Source: Prevotellaceae bacterium (GTDB taxonomy: Bacteria > Bacteroidota > Bacteroidia > Bacteroidales > UBA932). From it: DNA of 64,000 nucleotides. The DNA is taken from the NCBI GenBank assembly GCA_031289415.1, contig JAITPN010000023.1, positions 1 to 64,000 on the forward strand. The letters run 5' to 3'. Both the position numbers and the translations under genes were made by a program. Position 1 is the first letter of the stretch. The number at the start of each line of letters is the position of its first letter. This document shows positions 57,242 to 64,000 of the stretch, one piece after another. Under the pieces are notes generated by a model that was not told where the DNA came from, searched no databases, and worked only from the letters and a program-made list of their open reading frames with translations.

Positions 57242-60200
57242 ATGAAAAAGCACCTATTATTTTTCTTACTAACCTTAACAGGTTTTTCGGCTTCGGCACA
57301 GCACGAAGCGCGTTTGCTGCGTTTCCCTGCCATCCATGGCGATAGGCTGGTGTTCACGTATGCCGGCGATTTGTATGCCGCTTCGGCGCAAGGCGGGATT
57401 GCCCGTAAAATCACCAACGGCGACGGATATGAAATGTTCGCCCGCTTTTCGCCCGACGGAAGCCGCCTCGCTTTCACCGGACAGTACGACGGCAACACCG
57501 AAGTGTACGTAATGCCCGCCGACGGCGGCGAACCCACACGCCTGACCTACACCGCAACGCTCGGTCGCGACGACATCTCAGACCGTATGGGACCAAACAA
57601 TATTACGCTGGCATGGAAAGACGACGAGCACATCGTATTCCGCTCGCGGATGCACTCGTTCAACGACTTTAAAGGAAAATTGTATCTGGCGGCAGTCGGC
57701 GGCGGCGTTCCCGAAGAACTTCCGTTTCCGGCAGGAGGCTTCTGCGCCTATTCGCCCGACAAATCGAAGTTAGCCTACAACCGTGTGTTCCGCGAATTTC
57801 GCACATGGAAATACTACAAAGGCGGAATGGCTGACGACGTATGGGTGTACGATTTTGAAAAAATGACAACGATTAACATCACCGACAATCCGCATCAGGA
57901 CATTTTCCCCATGTGGGCTGGCAACGAAATTTACTTCCTGTCGGATCGCGACCGCACGATGAACCTTTTTTGCTATAACATCCTCACGAAACAAACACAA
58001 AAAGTAACCCACTTCACGGACTACGACGTAAAATTCCCAAGCCTCGGCGACCAATCCATTGTCTTTGAAAACGGCGGGTACATCTATAATTTCGACCTTA
58101 TAAGTAAAACGGCAAACAAAATCACCATCTACCTGCACGAAGACTTTGTCGGTGGACGAACGCAACTGATTGATGCCTCGAAACGGATTAGCGACGTGCA
58201 TCTGTCGCCCGACGGCAAACGCATCACCGCAAGCGCACGAGGCGATATTTATTCCGTACCTGTAAAATCAGGCATCACGCGCAACCTGACCGCCTCGTCG
58301 GGCACGCACGAGCGCAACCCGCAATGGTCGCCCGACAGCCGTTGGATTGCCTACATCTCCGACGCTACCGGCGAAGACGAAATCTACGTCCGCAGCCAAG
58401 ACGGATTGGAAAAACCCACGCAGATTACCTCGAACAGCGATACGTATAAATACGGCTTCGAATGGTCGCCCGACAGCCGCAAAATCCTTTGGAGCGACAA
58501 AATGCAACGCCTGCGCTACGTTGACATCGACACCAAAAAAATAACCGACGTGGAACAAACGCTGAACGGCGAGCTGACGAATTTCACATGGTCGCCCGAC
58601 AGCCGCTGGATTGCCTATACCTTGCCGCGATTCAATACCACATCCGTGATTGTGGCGTACAACCTCGAAAGCAAGGAAAAGAAAACCGTAACCGACGAAT
58701 GGTTCGACGCCTACAACCCGTCGTTCAGCGCCGACGGACAATATCTGGTGTTCACCTCATTCCGCAATTTCAAACCCACGTATGGGCACACCGAGTGGAA
58801 TCATATATACACCGACGTGGGCAGGCTGTATATCGTGCCGCTGAAAAAATCGACGCCCTCGCCATACGCTTACGAAAACGACGAAGTATCCATCGAAAAG
58901 GAAACGGTGGAAAAGATAACGGTGGAAAAGAAAACCGAACCGGCAAAGAATCCGGTGGTGGATTTTGATTTCGACAACATCCAAAGCCGTTCGCTCGAAA
59001 TCGCTTCTGCCGGCGGATACAACGCCCGCTGCATCGACGATGCGGTATACTACAACCGGGCGGGCAACACGTGGGCATACGATTTGAAAAAGAAAAAAGA
59101 AACCGACCTTGGGATTTTCACCATGCTCGCCCTCACGCCCGACGCCAAGAAAATGCTGGTACGCACAAAAAGCGGATATGCCGTCGTTGATTTTCCTAAA
59201 AATAAAATAACGCCCGACGACATTGACGTGTCGGACGTGAAAACCATCGTCGACCTGCACGCCGAATGGCAGCAGATTTACCACGAATGTTGGCGGCAAA
59301 TGCGCGACTTCTTCTACGACCCGCAAATGCACGGCGCAGACTGGAAGGCAATCTACGAAAAATACCGTCCGTTGGTGGCGCACGTCAACAACCGCAACGA
59401 TTTGAACTACGTCATCGGCGAAATGATTGGCGAATTGAACTGCGGACATGCCTACGTCAGCGGCGGCGACAAGCAGGACGCCCCCCGCATATACACCGGC
59501 TTGCTGGGCGCAAGGCTGAGCCGCGACAAATCGGGATACTACAAAATCGATAAAATATTTGCAGGCAGAAACTGGTCGGACAAGCTCCGCTCGCCGCTGA
59601 CCGAAGCAGGCGTCGATGCGTCGGAAGGCGATTTCGTTACCCATATCAACGGCATACCGACTACGGAAATCAACGACATTTACGCCGCACTGTACGACAA
59701 AGCCGGCAAGCAGGTAGAACTGACGTTCCACAGCAAACCGTCTGCCGCAGGCGGGCGCAAAGCCCTCGTGAAACCCATTGCCGACGAGTCGGCGTTGTAT
59801 TATTTCGACTGGGTGCAGCGCAACATCGCCATCGTCGACGAAGCCACCGGCGGAAAAGTCGGATATATCCACATCCCCGACATGGGCGCTGAAGGGCTTA
59901 CGGAATTTGTGAAATACTACTATCCGCAGCTGCACAAAAAAGCCCTTATCATCGACGACCGCGGCAACGGCGGCGGCAACGTATCGCCGATGATTATCGA
60001 ACGCCTGCGCCGCGAGCTTTCGCTCATGGCAATTCCCCGCAACGGACAGCCCACGCCCAACCCCGGCGGCATCATGACCGGTCCTAAAATTCTGTTGATG
60101 GACAACTATTCCGCGTCCGACGGCGACTTGTTTCCCTATCAATTTAAATTTCATAAAATAGGAAAAACCGTGGGGCTGCGCACGTGGGGCGGCGTAGTCG

Positions 60201-60454
60201 GCATTCGCGGCACGCTGCCTTTGATTGACGGCGGCTCGCTCTACCGTCCCGAATATGCCCACTACGACGCCGAAGGCAAGCGCTTTATCATCGAAGGGCA
60301 CGGCGTAGACCCCGATTATGTGGTAGACAACGACCCCGCCACAGAATACGAAGGCGTCGACCAGCAATTAAACAAAGCCATCGCATTGATTTTGGAAGAA
60401 CTGAAAACCAACCCCGGCGACTATCCCCCCGCGCCGGCTTATCCGAAAAAGTAA
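57242..60454 (+). CDS. Tricorn-like S41 protease with beta-propeller
   Basis: A 1070-aa secreted protein with signal peptide MKKHLLFFLLTLTGFSASAQ. WD40-like/PD40 propeller blades fill about 25-560 (repeated 'SPDGSRLAFTG', 'WSPDSRWIAYIS', 'WSPDSRKILWSD'). A charged linker (EKETVEKITVEKKTEPAKN, about 548-566) follows, then the tricorn C1 domain, a PDZ domain (about 760-845: GVDASEGDFVTHINGIPTTEI) and the S41 core. ALIIDDRGNGGGNVSPMI precedes the catalytic Ser in MDNYSASDGDLFPYQF, and GHAYVSGGD supplies His. It probably degrades peptides in the periplasm. A palindromic array begins directly after its stop. Confidence 0.94.
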   Translation: MKKHLLFFLLTLTGFSASAQHEARLLRFPAIHGDRLVFTYAGDLYAASAQGGIARKITNGDGYEMFARFSPDGSRLAFTGQYDGNTEVYVMPADGGEPTRLTYTATLGRDDISDRMGPNNITLAWKDDEHIVFRSRMHSFNDFKGKLYLAAVGGGVPEELPFPAGGFCAYSPDKSKLAYNRVFREFRTWKYYKGGMADDVWVYDFEKMTTINITDNPHQDIFPMWAGNEIYFLSDRDRTMNLFCYNILTKQTQKVTHFTDYDVKFPSLGDQSIVFENGGYIYNFDLISKTANKITIYLHEDFVGGRTQLIDASKRISDVHLSPDGKRITASARGDIYSVPVKSGITRNLTASSGTHERNPQWSPDSRWIAYISDATGEDEIYVRSQDGLEKPTQITSNSDTYKYGFEWSPDSRKILWSDKMQRLRYVDIDTKKITDVEQTLNGELTNFTWSPDSRWIAYTLPRFNTTSVIVAYNLESKEKKTVTDEWFDAYNPSFSADGQYLVFTSFRNFKPTYGHTEWNHIYTDVGRLYIVPLKKSTPSPYAYENDEVSIEKETVEKITVEKKTEPAKNPVVDFDFDNIQSRSLEIASAGGYNARCIDDAVYYNRAGNTWAYDLKKKKETDLGIFTMLALTPDAKKMLVRTKSGYAVVDFPKNKITPDDIDVSDVKTIVDLHAEWQQIYHECWRQMRDFFYDPQMHGADWKAIYEKYRPLVAHVNNRNDLNYVIGEMIGELNCGHAYVSGGDKQDAPRIYTGLLGARLSRDKSGYYKIDKIFAGRNWSDKLRSPLTEAGVDASEGDFVTHINGIPTTEINDIYAALYDKAGKQVELTFHSKPSAAGGRKALVKPIADESALYYFDWVQRNIAIVDEATGGKVGYIHIPDMGAEGLTEFVKYYYPQLHKKALIIDDRGNGGGNVSPMIIERLRRELSLMAIPRNGQPTPNPGGIMTGPKILLMDNYSASDGDLFPYQFKFHKIGKTVGLRTWGGVVGIRGTLPLIDGGSLYRPEYAHYDAEGKRFIIEGHGVDPDYVVDNDPATEYEGVDQQLNKAIALILEELKTNPGDYPPAPAYPKK

Positions 60455-60484
60455 CGCAAGATTTTGATAATCAATCAGCATAAT

Positions 60485-60768
60485 AAGTAGCTACCGATGC
60501 CCAATCGGTAGCTACTTATTTGAAAAAAAGTAGCTACATAGCCGAAATATGTAGCTACATAAATGAAATATGTAGCTACCTAAATGAAATATGTAGCTAC
60601 ATAATTGGAATATGTAGCTACATAAATGGAATATGTAGCTACATAATTGGAATATGTAGCTACATAATTGGAATATGTAGCTACATAAATGAAATATGTA
60701 GCTACATAATTGGAATATGTAGCTACCTAAATGAAATATGTAGCTACCTAATTGGCATTGGTAGGCAC
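60485..60768. repeat. 21-bp tandem palindromic array D (core TATGTAGCTACATA)
   Basis: GTAGCTAC recurs at 60487, 60508, 60530, 60551, 60572, 60593, 60614, 60635, 60656, 60677, 60698, 60719 and 60740, and as GTAGGCAC at 60761. Spacing is 21 bp except for one 22-bp step. Typical units are the 14-bp palindrome TATGTAGCTACATA plus AATGGAA or ATTGGAA. The first two copies form a 14-bp hairpin (AAGTAGCTACCGAT / ATCGGTAGCTACTT) that may end the protease transcript. A 106-codon frame runs through it from a TTG, but it has no ATG and no domain. It fills most of the 478-bp gap 60455-60932. Confidence 0.96.
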
Positions 60769-60899
60769 TTTTTTCGATTCGTCCAACTGTTTTTAAGAAT
60801 AGGGAGGGAGATGATAGAAAACGCCATGCTTTCTATTTGAATTAGAGATAAGTACTTTAGATGTAGAACAAATTTCTTGTAAAATCATCAAAAAAGATG

Positions 60900-60907
60900 T
60901 ACCTTTG
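60900..60907 (+). promoter_or_regulatory. -7 element for pyrBI
   Basis: TACCTTTG with CTTG 20 bp upstream, 25 nt before the pyrB ATG. I see no leader peptide or pyrimidine attenuator in the short leader. Confidence 0.6.
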
Positions 60908-60932
60908 TACCATTGTATCATAATTTAATATC

Positions 60933-61850
60933 ATGTCCATGCCAAAGAGTTTAGTATCCATTCATGATTTTTCGAAAGAAGAATTGCTCTACATCGTAGA
61001 TTTGGCGGCTTCTTTTGAGAAAGAATACAAACCTGTGCTTCAGGGAAAAGTGGTGGCTACCATATTTTTTGAGCCGTCCACACGCACACGCCTGAGTTTT
61101 GAAACCGCAGCCAATCGGCTTGGTGCGCGCGTCGTAGGCTTTTCAGACGCCGACAACACCAGCGTATCGAAAGGCGAAACGCTGAAAGACACGATTATGA
61201 TGGTGTCTAATTATGTTGACCTCATTGTAATGCGGCATCCGAAAGAAGGCAGTGCGCGCTACGCTTCCGAAATTTCGCGCGTGCCGGTAATCAATGCCGG
61301 CGACGGCGCAAACCAGCATCCTACGCAAACGCTGCTCGATATGTATTCTATAAAAAAAACGCAGGGCAGGCTCGACAACCTTACGGTTACCATGGTCGGC
61401 GACTTGAAATACGGACGCACGGTACATTCGTTGCTGCAAGCCTTGTCGCAGTTCAACACACGGTTTAAATTTATCGCGCCGCCCGAATTGCGTATGCCCA
61501 ATGAATATAAACAATATCTTACCGAACAGGGGCTGTCGTTTACCGAACATACCGACCTTGCCGAAAATATTGACGATGCCGATATTCTATACATGACGCG
61601 CGTACAACGCGAACGTTTTTCAGACCTTATGGAATATGAAAGGGTGAAAAATGTGTATGTGTTAAAAAACAGTTTGCTGAAAAATACCAAGCCGAATATG
61701 CGGATACTGCACCCGTTGCCGCGCGTGAACGAAATCAGCGCCGATGTGGACAGCAACCCCAAAGCCTATTATTTTGAACAGGCGCGAAACGGTATGTTTA
61801 CACGCATGGCAATTATTCATTATTTATTACACGGAAAAGCAACCCTCTAA
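60933..61850 (+). CDS. pyrB: Aspartate carbamoyltransferase catalytic chain
   Basis: A 305-aa enzyme for the committed step of pyrimidine synthesis. The carbamoyl phosphate site is [20 protein letters not shown], with [35 protein letters not shown] (the HPTQ motif) and [18 protein letters not shown]. The aspartate-binding [11 protein letters not shown] lies near the end. Either ATG 60933 or 60939 (MPKSLVS) could start it. pyrI follows at once, so the holoenzyme is the regulated E. coli-like type. Confidence 0.97.
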   Translation: MSMPKSLVSIHDFSKEELLYIVDLAASFEKEYKPVLQGKVVATIFFEPSTRTRLSFETAANRLGARVVGFSDADNTSVSKGETLKDTIMMVSNYVDLIVMRHPKEGSARYASEISRVPVINAGDGANQHPTQTLLDMYSIKKTQGRLDNLTVTMVGDLKYGRTVHSLLQALSQFNTRFKFIAPPELRMPNEYKQYLTEQGLSFTEHTDLAENIDDADILYMTRVQRERFSDLMEYERVKNVYVLKNSLLKNTKPNMRILHPLPRVNEISADVDSNPKAYYFEQARNGMFTRMAIIHYLLHGKATL

Positions 61851-62336
61851 ATGATATGCACGATGGAAAGTGAAAAACAACTCAAAGTAAGCGCTATTAA
61901 AGACGGCACGGTGATTGACCGTATCCCCTCATCGCAACTTTTCAAAGTTATTGAAATTTTAGGATTGGAATACTGTGAAAAGCAAATTACATTTGGCATG
62001 AATCTCGAAAGTAAACACTTGGGTAGTAAAGCCATTATTAAAATTTCCGGACGTTTTTTTGAAGACGACGACATTAACCGCATCGCATTAATTGCGCCCG
62101 AAGCAAAATTTAATGTGATTAAAGATTATAAAGTGATTGAAAAGCGGCAGGTAGCCGTACCCGAAACCATCGTGGGTATCGCAAAATGTTTTAACCCGAA
62201 TTGCGTAACCAATCATCAACCGATAGTTACACGGTTTCACACCCTGCGCACCGGTGAAAATTTAGCGCTCGTCTGTCATTACTGCGAAAAAATAACCGAC
62301 GCGCAACACCTGCAAATTATTACTAAAAACAACTGA
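61851..62336 (+). CDS. pyrI: Aspartate carbamoyltransferase regulatory chain
   Basis: A 161-aa protein (149 aa if the more typical start at 61863, MESEKQLKVSAIKDG, is used; that start matches the family better). The nucleotide-binding domain (about 10-100: KVSAIKDGTVIDRIPSSQLFKVIEIL) is followed by the zinc domain with Cys113, Cys118, Cys142 and Cys145. It binds CTP/ATP and gives allosteric control of PyrB. The pyrB stop directly abuts the first ATG (TAAATG). Confidence 0.96.
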   Translation: MICTMESEKQLKVSAIKDGTVIDRIPSSQLFKVIEILGLEYCEKQITFGMNLESKHLGSKAIIKISGRFFEDDDINRIALIAPEAKFNVIKDYKVIEKRQVAVPETIVGIAKCFNPNCVTNHQPIVTRFHTLRTGENLALVCHYCEKITDAQHLQIITKNN

Positions 62337-62337
62337 T

Positions 62338-63057
62338 TTACCGTTCGCTTGTTCTACGGCGAAATTCTGCACAGGCAATAGCTGTGCTGACGGCAACGTT
62401 GAGGCTTTCGCTGCCTGCACTCTGCGGCGGATAAGACGGGATATGCAGCCGCGTTGTAAGCGCCGCCGCCGCGTCGGGCGAAATGCCGCGCCCTTCGCTA
62501 CCCATTACCAACACGGCTTCCTGCTGTAACGATTGTGTATAAATATTTTCGCCGTCGAGCGTCGTGCCGTAAACAGGAACATGCCGGGCGGCTTCGCGCA
62601 GGAATGTGGGTAAATCCGTATAGTGCAGCCGAACCCTGAAAATAGCGCCCATGGTGGCTTGCACCACTTTCGGGTTATAGCAGTCTGCCGTGTGGGGCGA
62701 GCAAACGATATGCCGTATGCCAAACCAATCGGCGATACGGATAATAGTGCCGAGATTACCCGGGTCTTGTATTTCATCCAACGCCAATACCAACTCGCCG
62801 GTGAGCGCCGGCAGTTCCATCGTGTATTGTGGTTGTTCTACGAGCGCCACAACGGCGGCAGGTGTTTTGAAAAGGCTGATTTTTTTTATTTCCGACGGCG
62901 TCAGTTCAGCGTCCGAAAAAACGTTGCGTACTACAAACGATGAGGCTTGCGCTTCGTGTACCATTTTCCAGCCTTCTACTACAAAAAGACGGTGGGCGTC
63001 GCGGTATTTTTTATGCTGCAGCGAAGTAATCAGCGATATGTCGGATTTTGAAATCAA
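62338..63057 (-). CDS. TrmH/SpoU-family RNA 2'-O-ribose methyltransferase
   Basis: A 239-aa SPOUT enzyme. An N-terminal substrate-binding domain (1-95: SLQHKKYRDAHRLFVVEGWKMVHEA) precedes the knotted catalytic domain with motif 1 LDEIQDPGNLGTIIRIADWFGI, motif 2 VMGSEGRGIS and motif 3 SAGSESLNVAVSTAI. It probably methylates a 2'-OH in 23S rRNA; the position is unknown. It ends 2 nt from the convergent pyrI stop. Confidence 0.93.
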   Translation of the reverse strand: MISKSDISLITSLQHKKYRDAHRLFVVEGWKMVHEAQASSFVVRNVFSDAELTPSEIKKISLFKTPAAVVALVEQPQYTMELPALTGELVLALDEIQDPGNLGTIIRIADWFGIRHIVCSPHTADCYNPKVVQATMGAIFRVRLHYTDLPTFLREAARHVPVYGTTLDGENIYTQSLQQEAVLVMGSEGRGISPDAAAALTTRLHIPSYPPQSAGSESLNVAVSTAIACAEFRRRTSER

Positions 63058-63069
63058 GCGATGAATTGA

Positions 63070-63783
63070 TTAAGTGGTGGAATTAGCCGTTATTTGTGCG
63101 TCAAACCATTGCCATAACGGGTCGTGAGGTACGGGAGCGGTGAGGGTGATTTTATCCTTTTTTACAGGATGGACAAAAGAGGCAGAGCGGGCGTGCAACG
63201 AGATACTACCGTCGGGATTCGACCGCGGTGCGCCGTATTTTAAATCACCTTTAATGGGACTTCCGACAGCTGCCAGTTGGCAACGGATTTGGTGATGCCG
63301 TCCTGTGAACAGCAACACTTCCAACAGGTGATAATTTTCGCCGCTGCACAACCATGTGTATTGCAATCGCGCTTCCTTTGCGCCTTCATGGTTTTTGTCG
63401 GTTACGTAGCTTTTGTTCTGCTTTTCATTGCGGCGTAAATAATGTGTGAGCGTTGCCACATCGGGCGTGGGGCGTTGTTTCACCACTGCCCAGTATGTTT
63501 TATACACTTCGCCTTTGCGAAACATTTCGTTCAGCCGTTCCAATGCTTTGCCTGTTTTGGCAAACAACGCCACGCCGCTTACCGGACGGTCAAGGCGGTG
63601 CGGTACGCCAAGAAACACGTTGCCGGGTTTTCCGTCGCGCGCTTTGATAAATGCTTTTAGCGTTTCGCTCAGCGGTTCGTCGCCGGTTTTGTCGCCTTGC
63701 ACAATTTGCCCTGTCTGCTTATTGAACACAAGTAAATGATTATCCTCGTATAAAATACGTTCTTGTATTTCATGGTTTGTCAT
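63070..63783 (-). CDS. RluA-family RNA pseudouridine synthase
   Basis: A 237-aa enzyme without an S4 domain. Motif I is ILYEDNHLLVFNKQTGQIVQG, and the catalytic Asp is in GVPHRLDRPVSGVALFAKT. HHQIRCQLAAVGSPIKGDLKYG and a final LHARSASFVHPVKK complete the family pattern. It modifies U in rRNA or tRNA; the site is unknown. It lies 12 nt after panB and 12 nt before the TrmH gene, a run of three reverse-strand genes. Confidence 0.95.
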   Translation of the reverse strand: MTNHEIQERILYEDNHLLVFNKQTGQIVQGDKTGDEPLSETLKAFIKARDGKPGNVFLGVPHRLDRPVSGVALFAKTGKALERLNEMFRKGEVYKTYWAVVKQRPTPDVATLTHYLRRNEKQNKSYVTDKNHEGAKEARLQYTWLCSGENYHLLEVLLFTGRHHQIRCQLAAVGSPIKGDLKYGAPRSNPDGSISLHARSASFVHPVKKDKITLTAPVPHDPLWQWFDAQITANSTT

Positions 63784-63795
63784 TCGCCTTGTGGT

Positions 63796-64000
63796 TTAAT
63801 ACTGTTCTTTTTCATTCGGGAAATCGCCTGATTTCACGTCTTTGACATAATGACGGAACGCTTTTTGCATTTCGTCAAACAAGTTGTGATAACGGCGCAG
63901 GAAACGTGGCGAAAATTCTTGATTAAGCCCCAGCATATCATGCGAAACCAACACTTGTCCGTCCACATCTTTACCTGCCCCGATGCCAATAATCGGAATT
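63796..64000 (-). CDS. panB: Ketopantoate hydroxymethyltransferase, C-terminal part (cut by window edge)
   Basis: The last 67 codons of PanB, read from the right edge to a TAA at 63798-63796: [25 protein letters not shown] is the family's conserved late block, followed by [36 protein letters not shown]. PanB makes ketopantoate for pantothenate and CoA synthesis, the pathway of the coaX gene in this window. The start is beyond the window. Confidence 0.92.
   Translation of the reverse strand, partial: IPIIGIGAGKDVDGQVLVSHDMLGLNQEFSPRFLRRYHNLFDEMQKAFRHYVKDVKSGDFPNEKEQY

Noticed and set aside
58757-60367. Long reverse-strand frame (536 codons) inside the tricorn-like gene
   Set aside because: It is a shadow frame of GC-rich codons; the forward protein has clear domains.
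60520-60840. 106-codon ORF through array D
   Set aside because: It starts with TTG and has no signal or domain. An array with a 21-bp period stays open by arithmetic once one frame lacks a stop, so it is treated as non-coding.

Overview
The window comes from a Bacteroidota chromosome, most likely order Bacteroidales. Evidence: at least fifteen promoters of the TTTG-N19-TAnnTTTG type, few Shine-Dalgarno sites, a T9SS cargo protease next to PorV, GldF/GldG, BACON and 'major paralogous domain' lipoproteins, BspA-type repeats, GH97, and Bacteroidales-style gene order (mfd-coaX-lptC-hemolysin; dnaN with an exonuclease; zapA-6S RNA-rny). Sugar genes suggest a gut or other polysaccharide-rich habitat. 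No species can be named from the sequence.

Layout. 1-1.3 kb: a restriction-modification module (controller, candidate nuclease, truncated m5C methyltransferase). 1.5-7.7 kb: tRNA-Phe, M16 peptidase, O-methyltransferase, then the reverse-strand run dksA-like, lspA, M6 protease, porV. 7.8-9.8 kb: an accessory island of repeats, a repeat-bearing lipoprotein and a gene behind a poly-C leader. 9.9-30.6 kb: core genes (lpxB, gldFG, homocysteine methyltransferase, hemolysin-lptC-barrel-coaX-mfd, glutathione peroxidase, dnaN, rny, 6S RNA, zapA, serine acetyltransferase). 30.6-33.7 kb: an arginine operon with an apparent leader peptide. 33.8-48.7 kb: two BACON-M64 lipoproteins, a xyloside locus (xylA, GH31, xylE), GH97, and two paralogous lipoproteins around a broken nucleotidyltransferase. 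49-54.2 kb: tmk, a DoxX-like protein, murB and a keto-glycoside pair. 54.3-57.1 kb: a second poly-C leader before a large lipoprotein. 57.2-64 kb: tricorn-like protease, a 14-copy palindromic array, pyrBI, TrmH, RluA and the end of panB.

The most unusual content is a repeat-based leader cassette present twice (9.77-9.19 kb, reverse; 54.28-54.75 kb, forward). Each copy has a promoter with an exact 19-bp spacer, a start codon, about 36-38 codons, a run of C (16 and 9), a related stretch (CTGaAAATCAG..AGTTACG; peptide NQxVT), a TA-dinucleotide run, a 21-bp-period tandem array and then a gene. In both, exactly one of three reading frames after the C-run stays open through the array to the next gene's start. 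The frame given by the assembled C count stops early, and loss of one C would open it. This looks like a phase-variable leader ORF. Two other arrays in the window also have a 21-bp period (42 bp = 2 x 21 in the lipoprotein at 8 kb; 14 copies at 60.5 kb) despite unrelated sequence, and several units are near-perfect palindromes.

A second repeat family is a heptanucleotide (GTGAAGC and variants) found in about ten intergenic spots, often as two opposed arms. In two places it supplies the last codons of a gene and in one it replaces the start of a pseudogene.
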